Assembly: GCA_017991675.1 (NCBI GenBank)
Contig: JAGOQB010000003.1
Coordinates: 62,001-126,000, forward strand
Length of the DNA stretch: 64,000 nt
Reading direction: 5' to 3'
DNA from: Phenylobacterium sp.
GTDB lineage: Bacteria; Pseudomonadota; Alphaproteobacteria; Caulobacterales; Caulobacteraceae
Positions 52,710 to 62,300 of the stretch are shown piece after piece; positions within the stretch are counted from its first letter, which is position 1; the number at the start of each line of letters is the position of its first letter. The notes under the pieces were generated by a model. That model did not search any database. It saw only the letters and a program-made list of their open reading frames with translations, and had not been told where the DNA came from. Position numbers and translations under genes: made by a program.

Positions 52710-53369
52710 CTACTGCGGCTGCGGCACGATCCGCAGATAGGGCCGCGGCGCATCCCAGCCGTTCGGATAGAGGGTCTTGGCCTCGTCGTCCGACACCGAG
52801 CCGACGATGATCACCTTCTCGCCCTGCTTCCAGTTCACCGGCGTCGCCACCCGGTGCTTGGCGGTCAGCTGCATCGAGTCGAGCACCCGCAGGATCTCGT
52901 CGAAGTTGCGGCCCGTGGTCATCGGATAGGCCAGCATCAGTTTGATCTTCTTGTCGGGGCCGATGATGAAAACCGTGCGCACCGTGGCGTTGTCTGCGGC
53001 CGTGCGCCCGTCCGATCCGCCGGCCGTCTCCTCGGGCAGCATGTTGTAGAGCTTGGAGACCGCCAGGTCGGTGTCGCCGATCATCGGATAGTTCGGCGCG
53101 GTCCCTTGCGTCTCGGCGATGTCCTGCGCCCAGCGGGCGTGGTTGTCGACCGGATCGACCGACAGGCCGATGACCTTGGTGTTGCGCTTGTCGAACTCCG
53201 GCTTGAGCTTGGCCATGTAGCCCAGCTCGGTCGTGCAGACCGGCGTGAAGTCCTTGGGGTGCGAGAACAGGATCGCCCAGCTGTCGCCGATCCAGTCGTG
53301 GAAGTTGATCTTCCCTTCGGTGGTCTGTGCGGTGAAGTTCGGCGCCTCGCCGTTGATACGCAGTGACAT
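52710..53369 (-). CDS. 1-Cys (Prx6-type) peroxiredoxin
   Basis: A 219-residue peroxidase. The peroxidatic Cys lies in HPKDFTPVCTTELGYMAKLK, and the C-terminal half has VDPVDNHARWAQDI and VATPVNWKQGEKVIIVGSVS, both typical of the Prx6 group. No resolving Cys pattern is obvious. It reduces hydrogen and organic peroxides. The ATG at 53369 starts MSLRINGEAPNFTA; the frame beyond it is not family-like. Confidence 0.92.
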   Translation of the reverse strand: MSLRINGEAPNFTAQTTEGKINFHDWIGDSWAILFSHPKDFTPVCTTELGYMAKLKPEFDKRNTKVIGLSVDPVDNHARWAQDIAETQGTAPNYPMIGDTDLAVSKLYNMLPEETAGGSDGRTAADNATVRTVFIIGPDKKIKLMLAYPMTTGRNFDEILRVLDSMQLTAKHRVATPVNWKQGEKVIIVGSVSDDEAKTLYPNGWDAPRPYLRIVPQPQ

Positions 53370-53477
53370 CGCCCGTTCCTTTCGTTGAGCGCGAGGAGGT
53401 CGCGGCTGCGAGGCGACATGGCCTGCCAACCAGGCTCCCCTGTCAAGACCGCCGAACGCCGTTCGCCGGTGCGTACC

Positions 53478-54128
53478 CTAAACCTCCCCGACCGTCCGCA
53501 ACCGCTGGGCGTCGCGGACCACGATCCGGCCATAGGCCAGTTGCACCATCCCGGCTCGCTCCAGCGCCTTCAGCTCCTTGTTGATGGTCTGGCGCGACAC
53601 CCCGATCATCGCCGCCAGGTCCTCCTGGCGCACGTGCAGCTCGGCCCCGCGCGAGCTGCGCGCCGCCCCAGCCAGGGTCCGCGCCAGCCGCACCCCGATC
53701 GGCTGGGCGATGCTGTGGGCCATGAAGCTGAGCGCCGAACGCTGGCGCGAGCAGATCAGCACCCCGAGGTCGCGATAGAGCAGCGGATGGGCCTGCGCGA
53801 CCTGCTCGACCGCCGCCAGGGCGACATGCAGCAGCCGCGCCGGCTTGACCACCACCGCATCGTGCGGCCGCGGCCCGCCGTCGATCACCGACAGCTCGCC
53901 GAACCAGGCGCCCGGCCCCAGGATCATCGCCACCGACTCCATGCCGACGGCCGGATAGGCGACCAGCCGCACCTCGCCCTCGACCACCGCCCACAGCCCG
54001 TCCGGCGGGTCGCCCAGTCCGTAGACCCGCGCGCCGGCCCCCGCCGTGCTGGCCCGCGCCCGCGCCAACAACGCCTCGCGGCGCGGCGCCGGCATCGCGG
54101 CGAACCAAGGATCGGTGATCGGGATCAT
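53478..54128 (-). CDS. Crp/Fnr-family transcriptional regulator
   Basis: A 216-residue regulator with a cyclic-nucleotide-binding-like domain (GLWAVVEGEVRLVAYPAVGM; PGAWFGELSVIDGGPRPHDA) and a Crp-type winged HTH (RQEDLAAMIGVSRQTINKEL). The first domain keeps the GELS turn but no Fnr-type cysteines are seen. The ATG at 54128 is used; a TTG at 54155 would add nine residues. It is divergent from the class II aldolase, and a palindromic site lies between them. Confidence 0.9.
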   Translation of the reverse strand: MIPITDPWFAAMPAPRREALLARARASTAGAGARVYGLGDPPDGLWAVVEGEVRLVAYPAVGMESVAMILGPGAWFGELSVIDGGPRPHDAVVVKPARLLHVALAAVEQVAQAHPLLYRDLGVLICSRQRSALSFMAHSIAQPIGVRLARTLAGAARSSRGAELHVRQEDLAAMIGVSRQTINKELKALERAGMVQLAYGRIVVRDAQRLRTVGEV

Positions 54129-54155
54129 TCGGAAAACATCGCCGCGCGTCGCCAA

Positions 54156-54173
54156 TTGTCAATTCGGCGACAA
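54156..54173. promoter_or_regulatory. palindromic site between Crp-like regulator and aldolase
   Basis: TTGTC (54156-54160) and GACAA (54169-54173) are separated by eight bases in the divergent gap. A possible operator for the Crp-like protein, though the spacing differs from the classical TGTGA-N6-TCACA. Confidence 0.4.
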
Positions 54174-54227
54174 TCTGCGCCTCGCGCCCGTGCGACGACG
54201 TCGTCCAACAGAAGGAGGAAACCGGCC

Positions 54228-55016
54228 ATGACGACCATGACCGAGACGTGCGCCGAGGCCCCGTCGATCCGCGATCAGGTGTCCGAGGAAGAATGGGCGC
54301 TGCGCGTCGACCTCGCCGCCGCCTACCGCCTGGTGGCCCACTACGGCTGGGACGACCTGATCTTCACCCACCTGTCGGCGCGGGTGCCGGGGCCGGAACA
54401 CCACTTCCTGATCAACCCCTACACCCACATGTTCGACGAGATCACCGCCTCCTCGCTGGTCAAGATCGACGTCGACGGCAACCGGGTGATGGACGCGCGC
54501 CAGCCGGTCAACAAGGCCGGCTTCGTGATCCACTCGGCGATCCACATGGGCCGCGACGACGCCCACGCCGTCCTGCACCTGCACACCCCGCACGGCCAGG
54601 CGGTGTCGGCCATGGCCGAGGGCCTGCTGCCGCACACCCAGACTGCGATGATCGCCCGCCACGACGTCGCCTATCACGACTTCGAGGGCATCGCGACGGA
54701 CCTTGGCGAGCGCGAGCGCCTGGTCGCCGACCTCGGGACCAAGAACGCCATGATCCTGCGCAACCACGGCACCCTGACCGTCGGCGAGAGCGTCGCCCAC
54801 GCCTTCCTGCGCATGTACTACCTGGAGCGCGCCTGCGAGGCCCAGGTGCTGATGCTCAGCGCCGGCCGCGACGGGCTCTACAACCCGCCGCAGGGCGTTG
54901 CGGAAAAGGTCGAACACCAGACCGCGCCGGCCGGCATGAAGCGTCTGGCCGAGGGCCTGGCCTGGCCGGCCCTGCTGCGCAAGCTGGACCGCATCGACCC
55001 CAGCTACCGCAACTAA
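54228..55016 (+). CDS. class II aldolase/adducin family protein
   Basis: A 262-residue protein of the aldolase II fold. The zinc-binding region is AVLHLHTPHGQAVSAMAEGL and a further His lies in MILRNHGTLTVGESVAHAFL; YGWDDLIFTHLSARVPGPEH is the usual N-terminal motif. Family enzymes cleave sugar phosphates or act in related decarboxylations; the substrate here is not known. The ATG at 54228 has a strong GAAGGAGGAAA ribosome site. It shares CTAA with the convergent MFS gene stop. Confidence 0.88.
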   Translation: MTTMTETCAEAPSIRDQVSEEEWALRVDLAAAYRLVAHYGWDDLIFTHLSARVPGPEHHFLINPYTHMFDEITASSLVKIDVDGNRVMDARQPVNKAGFVIHSAIHMGRDDAHAVLHLHTPHGQAVSAMAEGLLPHTQTAMIARHDVAYHDFEGIATDLGERERLVADLGTKNAMILRNHGTLTVGESVAHAFLRMYYLERACEAQVLMLSAGRDGLYNPPQGVAEKVEHQTAPAGMKRLAEGLAWPALLRKLDRIDPSYRN

Positions 55017-56335
55017 ACCGCCAGCTCCGGCGCCTGCGTCTCGCCCCTGGCGTAGGCGCGGGCCAGCTGGCGATAGTAGCTGGAATTGAACGCGATCAAG
55101 GTCACGATCACCCCGGCCACCCCGGCCAGGGTGAAGACCAGCGCGATGCCGCGGTCGGGGCCGCGCCCGAACCAGTCGCCGATCGCCTCGGCCCCGGCCC
55201 CGGTGGTCATCAGCGGGATGAAGATGAACTGGGTCAGCGGCCCGATCAGGAAGGCGGTCAGCGGCGAGGCCGCCTGTTCCACCGACTGGGCGAAGCCGAA
55301 CACCCGCCCCTGCCGCTCGAACGGCACCACCTTCTGCAGGGTCGTCTGCTCGGCGGCCTCGGCGTAGGGGCCCAGGAACATCCAGACGAAGCAGCCGGCG
55401 ATCAGCAGCGTGATCGACGGCTGCAGGGTGAAAACGCAGCAGACGCCCCAGCTGATCAGGTTGACCAGCAGCAGGGTGCGCAGCGGGCTGCGCCCCAGGC
55501 CGGTGCGCGCGATCAGCAGGCCGCTGACGATGAACGCCGTCGACAGCAGCCCCCAGAGCAGGCCCCAGGTCTGCACCTTCACCAGCGACAGGCCGTAGGC
55601 GTCCATCAGCGCCATGAAGATCCCGCCGAGGAAGTTGTTGAAGGTGGCGAAGAAGATCAGCGCGAACAGCCCCGGCACCGCGGCGATCACCTTGATGGTG
55701 CCGGCCAGGTCCACCCGCCGCGGCGCGTGCGGCGCATCCGGCGCGGCGCGGTCCTCGTCCAGCCGGACAAGCAGCAGGTGCGCGAACGCCGCCGCTGTGC
55801 AGACCAGCGCAAAGATCAGCGTCGAGACCATGCCGCCCCAGGCGACCAGAAAGCCGCTGATCACCGAGGTGGTCAGGAAGCCGACGCCCGAGACCATGCC
55901 GACCAGGCCGTTGGCCTTGTCGCGCCGCTCCTCCGGGATCATCAAGGTCACCAGGGTCGGCAGAGCGATGCCGCGGATATTGCCGGCGATGACCCCCAGC
56001 ATGACCAGCGCCACCAGGATCCACACCGGCGCCCCGAAGGGATCGGCCAGGCTGCCCGCCGGCGCCAGGCCGTAGGCCGCGAACCCCAGGGCGTAGAGCC
56101 CGAACGACGCCGCGCTCGAGGCCAGCATCACCGTGCGCTTGCGGTGATGGTCGACCAGGCTGCCGAACCAGATGCCGGTCGCCGCGGTCAGCACCAGATA
56201 GATCCCCGCCACCATTCCGGTCGCGAACACCGAGCGGGTCTCCAGATAGATCCAGAAGGTCAGCGCGAACCACACCGTGAAATTGGTGATGTTCGCCAGC
56301 AGGTTATTGGCGAGGAGCTGATAAAACCGGACCAC
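55013..56335 (-). CDS. MFS transporter
   Basis: A 440-residue membrane protein with twelve predicted segments and a central hydrophilic loop (LDEDRAAPDAPHAPRRVDL). WFGSLVDHHRKRTVMLASSA is the A-motif region between helices 2 and 3. It resembles drug-export members such as the MefA/enterobactin-exporter branch, but the substrate is unknown. The start is a GTG at 56335. No regulator is adjacent. Confidence 0.86.
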   Translation of the reverse strand: MVRFYQLLANNLLANITNFTVWFALTFWIYLETRSVFATGMVAGIYLVLTAATGIWFGSLVDHHRKRTVMLASSAASFGLYALGFAAYGLAPAGSLADPFGAPVWILVALVMLGVIAGNIRGIALPTLVTLMIPEERRDKANGLVGMVSGVGFLTTSVISGFLVAWGGMVSTLIFALVCTAAAFAHLLLVRLDEDRAAPDAPHAPRRVDLAGTIKVIAAVPGLFALIFFATFNNFLGGIFMALMDAYGLSLVKVQTWGLLWGLLSTAFIVSGLLIARTGLGRSPLRTLLLVNLISWGVCCVFTLQPSITLLIAGCFVWMFLGPYAEAAEQTTLQKVVPFERQGRVFGFAQSVEQAASPLTAFLIGPLTQFIFIPLMTTGAGAEAIGDWFGRGPDRGIALVFTLAGVAGVIVTLIAFNSSYYRQLARAYARGETQAPELAV

Positions 56336-56472
56336 CGAACGCTCCCTGCCGACCCCCGCGGACTCCGCCGCGGCGCGCCCGTGACTTAGGCGCCGGCCTG
56401 CGCGGGCTCAAGGAGCCGCCCCGCAATGAGCGGGCGTGGAGACCGCATGGACGCCCGGCGCCGGCCCGCGGC

Positions 56473-58542
56473 TCAATGCTCGATCCAGCGATTGATCTTG
56501 TCGTACAGCTCGGTCTGCGCGATCGGCTTGGGGATGTGATCGATCATGCCCGCCTCCCGGCAGCGGGCGACCTGCTCGGGCAGGGCCTCGGCGGTCACCG
56601 CGATGATCGGCGTCCGGCCGCGCCGCCCCTCCAGCGCCCGGATCGCCCGCGTCGCCGTCAGGCCGTCCATCCGGGGCATGCGGATGTCCATGAGGATGAC
56701 GTCGAAATCGCGCTCGGCGGCCATCTGCACGGCGTCGTCGCCGTCCTCGGCCACCGCCACCTCGTAGCCCTCCATTTCCAGCAGCAGCTTGCAGAGCTCG
56801 CGGTTCATCGGATGGTCGTCGACCACCAGCACCCGCGCCGCGGTCGTCGCCGGCGGCGGCGCGGCCGCGACCGGGCGCTGATCGGCCGGCTCCGGCGCGC
56901 CCAGCGGCACCCTCACCCGGAACGTGGAGCCCTCGCCCGGCGTGCTCTCGACGTCGATCTCCCCGCCCATCAGCTCGACCAGCGACTTCGAGATCGCCAG
57001 CCCCAGGCCCGTCCCGCCGAACCGCCGGCGGATCGAGCTGTCGGCCTGCGAGAACCGCTCGAAGATGCGGTCCATCTCGGCGCGGCTCATCCCGATGCCG
57101 CTGTCGCGGACCTCCAGTCGGAAGACGTGGCCGCCCGGCTCCTCGGCGATCTCGGCGGCGACCCGCACGCCCCCCCGGCTGGTGAACTTCACCGCATTGT
57201 TCAGCAGGTTCAGGACGATCTGGCGCAGGCGGTTGGGATCGATCTGGAAGCGAGCGTCCTCCTCGCCGCTCGTGCTCACCCGCAGCTCAAGGCCCTTCTC
57301 CTCGGCGGCTGCGGCGACGATCCCCGCGGTTTCGCGGACCACGACCAGCGGATTGGCGGCTTGCGGCGTCAGCTCGAAGCGCCCGGCCTCCAGCCGCGCG
57401 AACTCCAGCACGTCGTCGACCAGCGTCACGAGCGAGCGCCCGGCCGCCGCGATCAGCGCCATCTTCCGCCGCCCCTCGGCCGACAGGTCCTCGGTCTCGT
57501 CGATCACGCTGGCGAACCCCAGCACGCTGTTCAGCGGCGTGCGCAGCTCATGGCTCATGGTCGCCAGGAACTCGCTCTTGGCCTTGTTCGCCGCCTGCGC
57601 CCGTTCCCGCGCCGCAGCCAGGTGGCGGTTGCGGCGAAGCACCAGGTCCCGAAGCCGGTATTCGCGGTAGAGCGACAGCGCCGAGGTCAGCGTCGTCAGG
57701 AACATCATGGTGATGAACACCTGGCCCAGGCGGATGCGGTCGACGGCGCTCCACGTCGCGGTCTCCCCCATCGTCGTCGCCCCCAGCGCGAACAGCGGCA
57801 TGGCCAGGGCCGCGACGATGACCACGCTCCAGGCCGCCCCCCTCGGGCCGAGCCGGAAGGCGGCGTACATGGCGGCGGGAAACACCAGGAAGGCCATCCA
57901 GCCCTCGACCCGCGCGAATGCGGCCAGGGCGGCGGCCACCACCAGCGCATAGATGCCGACCCTGACCCAGGGCGCCGGCGGACGGCTTTGCGTCCAGGGA
58001 TGGTCGTCCAGCAACACCAGCGTCGCCGGCAGGGCGAACGCCATGCCCAGCACGTTGCAGAACAGCCAGCCCACGAAGACGGCGCCGAAGTCGCGCCCCA
58101 GCATGAGGTCGGTGAGCATGGCGCCGATCGCCGCCATCGCTGCGCTCACCGGCGCGGCCATCCCGATCAGCAGCAGCGCCTCCCGAACGCTGCGGATTCG
58201 CGCCCGCCCGCGGGTCGCGCGCGACGCCACGATCGCCAGCAACACGGCCTCGGTCGTGTCGAGCGCGGTGTAGATCGCCACCAGCCCCCAGGGGTCTCCG
58301 GCCAGGGCGTGGCCGACCACCTGCGTCGCCACGCATAGGGCCAGGAACGGCAGCCGTCGGGTCCGGCCGAAATGCAGCAGCCCCGCCGCGGCGATGGCGT
58401 TCACCGGCCAGAACGCGGGCATGCCTTGCGCGTCCCGCGTCAGGGCGTCGCAAAACGCGAACACCGCGACGTAGGTCAACCCCAACACCACGAGCAGCAG
58501 GTTCTCTCGCCCCGCCGCCCCCTGGTGGGCCCTGCCGGCCAT
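56473..58542 (-). CDS. membrane-bound hybrid histidine kinase (MASE1-like sensor)
   Basis: A 689-residue hybrid kinase. The first 290 residues are about eight membrane segments resembling a MASE1 sensor (MPAFWPVNAIAAAGLLHFGR). Then come the HisKA box with His331 in FLATMSHELRTPLNS, the ATPase boxes (NNAVKFT, DSGIGMSR, GTGLGLAISKSL) and a C-terminal receiver with the phospho-acceptor in ILMDIRMPRMDG and Lys in HIPKPI. The ATG at 58542 has GGGAG upstream. The signal and output partner are unknown; it could feed another receiver or a phosphotransferase elsewhere. Confidence 0.9.
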   Translation of the reverse strand: MAGRAHQGAAGRENLLLVVLGLTYVAVFAFCDALTRDAQGMPAFWPVNAIAAAGLLHFGRTRRLPFLALCVATQVVGHALAGDPWGLVAIYTALDTTEAVLLAIVASRATRGRARIRSVREALLLIGMAAPVSAAMAAIGAMLTDLMLGRDFGAVFVGWLFCNVLGMAFALPATLVLLDDHPWTQSRPPAPWVRVGIYALVVAAALAAFARVEGWMAFLVFPAAMYAAFRLGPRGAAWSVVIVAALAMPLFALGATTMGETATWSAVDRIRLGQVFITMMFLTTLTSALSLYREYRLRDLVLRRNRHLAAARERAQAANKAKSEFLATMSHELRTPLNSVLGFASVIDETEDLSAEGRRKMALIAAAGRSLVTLVDDVLEFARLEAGRFELTPQAANPLVVVRETAGIVAAAAEEKGLELRVSTSGEEDARFQIDPNRLRQIVLNLLNNAVKFTSRGGVRVAAEIAEEPGGHVFRLEVRDSGIGMSRAEMDRIFERFSQADSSIRRRFGGTGLGLAISKSLVELMGGEIDVESTPGEGSTFRVRVPLGAPEPADQRPVAAAPPPATTAARVLVVDDHPMNRELCKLLLEMEGYEVAVAEDGDDAVQMAAERDFDVILMDIRMPRMDGLTATRAIRALEGRRGRTPIIAVTAEALPEQVARCREAGMIDHIPKPIAQTELYDKINRWIEH

Positions 58543-58664
58543 CTTCCGCTCCCGCGCTTCCCCGCGAGCGACAGAATCCGAGCCGCCTATCCCTGTCAAC
58601 GATCACGCGCGCTCTGCCGGCGTCATCGAGGCTCCCCGCCTATCGATCGCCCCGCCTGCGGGCC

Positions 58665-59150
58665 TCAGAACACCTCCAGCCAGCGCTCGTTGTCGGCGTC
58701 GGGGTTGGACTTGCCCCGGCAGACCAGGCCGTCGCGCGCGCGGGTCTCCTGGCCGCGCGTCAGCTCCCAGCGCAGCTGCTTGCAGGCGAACGGCCCGACC
58801 GCCTCGGCGCTGACCGCGGTGATCTTCCCGACCGAGGCGCGGCCGCGCCAGTTCAGCGACTGGCCGACCTCCAGTCCGCCCAGGGCGCTGTCGAAGGCCC
58901 ACATGTCCCGCAGATCAAGGAACTTCTTGGCGGCGCCATCAAAGCTGACCCCGCCCTCGCAATCCTTGCACGAGACCTCGCCGAACGTCCGAAAGGCGTC
59001 CTTCTGCGCCTCCGACGCCGCATCGAACTTCAGCTGCCCCGGGCGCTTGAGCTTCGGATCGCCCAGATTGACCGGCTGCAGCCCCGTCGCGGCCAGCGCC
59101 GCCGGCGCAGCCGTCAGGGCGACAATGGCCGCCAGGATGAAACCCTTCAC
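58665..59150 (-). CDS. small secreted protein of unknown function
   Basis: A 161-residue protein with a clear signal peptide (MKGFILAAIVALTAAPAALA) cleaved near residue 20. The mature part contains a CKDC pair (VSCKDCEGG) and two further Cys residues (FACKQLRW; LVCRGKSN), so disulphides in the periplasm are likely. I do not recognise a family. It is divergent from the large RTX gene, with a 231-base gap containing a GC-rich hairpin. Confidence 0.75.
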   Translation of the reverse strand: MKGFILAAIVALTAAPAALAATGLQPVNLGDPKLKRPGQLKFDAASEAQKDAFRTFGEVSCKDCEGGVSFDGAAKKFLDLRDMWAFDSALGGLEVGQSLNWRGRASVGKITAVSAEAVGPFACKQLRWELTRGQETRARDGLVCRGKSNPDADNERWLEVF

Positions 59151-59189
59151 GAAAACCTCCTTGGAATGTCTCCAACCGAGGTTGCCGCA

Positions 59190-59237
59190 CGCAGCCCGCG
59201 CCGGCGCGGCGCCGGCGACCGGCGCCGGCGTGCTGCG
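59190..59237. repeat. GC-rich inverted repeat in a divergent promoter region
   Basis: A stem of about 14 pairs (59190-59195 with 59232-59237, and 59198-59205 with 59224-59231, including one G-T pair) with a two-base bulge. It lies between two divergent genes, where a terminator is not expected. Confidence 0.5.
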
Positions 59238-59381
59238 CCCAGTCGATCAATCCAGCTTCCCGGACGACGAGACCCCCACCGGGCCAATGCCCGCCAAACT
59301 CCAGCTAACGCTGGCGTCGGCGCGGCGATGCAGCATATGACGCTTCCTGCACGTTCTGCGTGTCGTTTACCGGGGGATACA

Positions 59382-62300
59382 ATGGCAACGTTCGTCGTCA
59401 GCACCACTCACGATTTCGGCCCCGGGTCGCTGCGCCAGGCGATCCTGGACGCCAACTCCACGAGCGGCTCCGACACGATCGACATCCAGCCCAGTGCGAT
59501 CACGCCCTCCACCCTCCTGCCGACAATCACCGAGAGCGTGACCTTCAGCAGCGACCTGACAATTTATGGCGAACTGGACCTCGGGGTCAGCCAGGTCACC
59601 TTCACTGGGGCGACCGTGGTCCACGGCTTGACCGGCAGCGGCCAGGCCCACGTGCTCACCTCGCTGACGATCGGCGACAGCGCAAATTCCACCTTCGGCG
59701 GCCAGATCGTCGGCGCCGGGTCGTTGACGAAGACGGGCGCCGGAAGCCTGACCCTTACCGGCACGAACACCTTCTCCGGCGACCTCGCCGTTCAGGCCGG
59801 CGCTGTGACGCTGATCGGCGGGGCGGCGCTGCACGACCTCAGCGGCGTTACGGTCAGCGCCGGGGCGACCCTGAAGATCACCAGCACCGAGAATATCGGC
59901 TCCATCGCCGGCGCAGGAACCATCTCCCTCTCGACCGGAACCGTTCTGAGAACCGGCCTCGACGGCGCCTCTACGACCTTCAGCGGCTCTGTCACGGGCG
60001 CTGGCGGGATATATCAAACCGGCACGGGCACGCTGACCCTCTCGGGCGTGAACACCTTCACCGGGGCGGCGTCTGTCAACACCGGCGCCACGCTCGAACT
60101 GAGCGGCGGATCAGCGATCGCCGACGGCACGCTGGTCAGCATGGCCGGCGGGACCTTGCGCATCCTGGCCACCGAAACCGTCGGCACGATCGGCGGCCAC
60201 GGCGCCATCGTCATCGGCTCGGGCCAGACCCTCACCACCGCCCAATCCGACAGCAGCACCGAGTTTCTGAGCACGATCAGCGGCGCGGGCGCGCTGACCA
60301 AGGCCGGTACGGGCACGCTGGAGCTGTCGGGAACCAACGGCTACGGCGCCACGACGGTGGCCAGCGGCACGCTCTCGATCGCATCCGACGCCAACCTCGG
60401 CTCCGGAGCCGTGACCCTCGCCAATGGCGCCACCCTGGCGGTGACTGGCGCGACCACCATCGACAACGCCGTCACCCTCAACGGCGCAGCGACCTACAGC
60501 GGCGCGGCGGACCAAACGCTGTCGGGCGTCATCAGCGGCGGCGGTTCGCTGACCAAGACCGGCGCCGGCACGCTGACGCTCTCGGGGACGAACACCTACA
60601 GCGGCGCGACGACCGTCAATGCGGGCACGCTCTCCATCGCGTCCGACGACAACCTGGGCGCCGGGGACGTGAACCTTGCGACCGCCGTCACCTTGAGGGT
60701 GACCGGCGCCACAACCATCGACAACGGTATCGTCCTCAACGGCGGAGCGACCTACCACAGCGCCTTCGCCCAGACGCTGTCGGGCGTGATCGGCGGCGCC
60801 GGTTCGCTGACCAAGGTCGGCGTCGGCACGCTGACGCTCTCGGGGACCAACACCTACCTCGGCGGGACGACGGTCGATGCGGGCGTGCTGTCCATTGCGT
60901 CCGACGCCAACCTCGGCGCCGGGACCTTGAACCTTGCGACCGCCGTCACCTTGAGGGTGACCGGCGCGACGACCATCGACAACAACATCCTCCTCAGCGG
61001 CATGGCGAACTATGACAGCGCCGCCGACCAGACGCTGTCCGGCGCCATCAGCGGCGGCTCGGGCGCGCTCACCAAGAACGGGACGGGCGCCCTGACCCTG
61101 ACCGGCGCCGGTTCCCATGGCGGCGGCACGACCATCAATGCGGGCACGCTCCAGATCGGCGCCGGCGGCACGACCGGCAGCCTCAGCGGAAATGTGGCGA
61201 ACAACGGGTCGCTGGTCTTCGACCGCAGCGACGCGACGACCTTCTCCGGCGTGATCAGCGGCTCGGGCACGGTCGCCAAGGCCGGCGCCGGGACCCTGAC
61301 GCTCAGCGGCGCGAACATCTATTCGGGCGCCACCACCGTCACGGCCGGGACGCTGCTGGTTTCGGGCGAAATCACCTCGGCGACGACCGTGCAAAGCGGC
61401 GCGACCCTGGGCGGCGCCGGAAGCGTCGGCGCGGTCAACATCGCCTCGGGCGGCAGGCTCGCGCCGGGCGCCGGCGCCGGCGTCCTGACGACCGGGAACC
61501 TCGCCCTCGCCGCCGGCGCGACCTTCGCGGTGGAGTTGGGCGGCGCGACCGCAGGCCAGTTCGATCAAGTGGCGACGACCGGGACCGTGGCCCTGAACGG
61601 GGCCCTGAACCTCAGCCTGATCGGCGGATATTCCCCCGGCGGGGCCGCGACCTTCGTCATCATCGACAACGACGGCGTCGACGCGGTGACCGGGACCTTC
61701 ACCGGCCTGGCCGAAGGCGCGACGGTCGCCGCGGGCGGGACCAGCTTCAAGATCAGCTATGTCGGCGGCAGCGGCAACGACGTGACGCTCACCTACACCG
61801 CGCCCAGCCCCGGCGGCGGCGGCGGCGGGTCGAGCAACACCCCCACCGACGGCCCCGATACGATCACCCTGCCGCCGGAAGGCGGGCGCGTCTCGGCCGG
61901 CGGCGGCGACGACAGCGTCACCGGCGCGGGCGGCGACGATTACATCCACGGCAACCAGGGCGACGACAGGCTGCTCGGCGGCGGCGGCTCCGACACCATG
62001 CTGGGCGGCCAGGGCAGCGACTTCCTGCACGGCAACCAGGGCGACGACCTGCTCTATGGCGATCTCGGGAACGACAGCGTCGCCGGCGGCCAGGGGAACG
62101 ACTTCCTGCACGGCAATCAGGGCGACGACGTGCTGCTGGGCGATCTCGGGAACGACACCCTGCTCGGCGGGCAAGGCGTCGACCTCCTCGTGGGCGGCGA
62201 CGGGGCCGACTACCTCTCCGGCGACCTCGGCGACGACGTCCTGACCGGCGGCGCCGGCGCCGACATCTTCAACTTCCGCAGCGGCCAGGGACGCGACATC

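Noticed and set aside
54248-56389. Long plus-strand open frame across the aldolase and antisense to the MFS gene
   Set aside because: It is out of frame with the aldolase and rich in Arg/Gln/His; both real genes are clear.
59367-60017. Minus-strand frames inside the large RTX gene
   Set aside because: They are antisense to a repeat protein with regular codon structure; no start context or family match.
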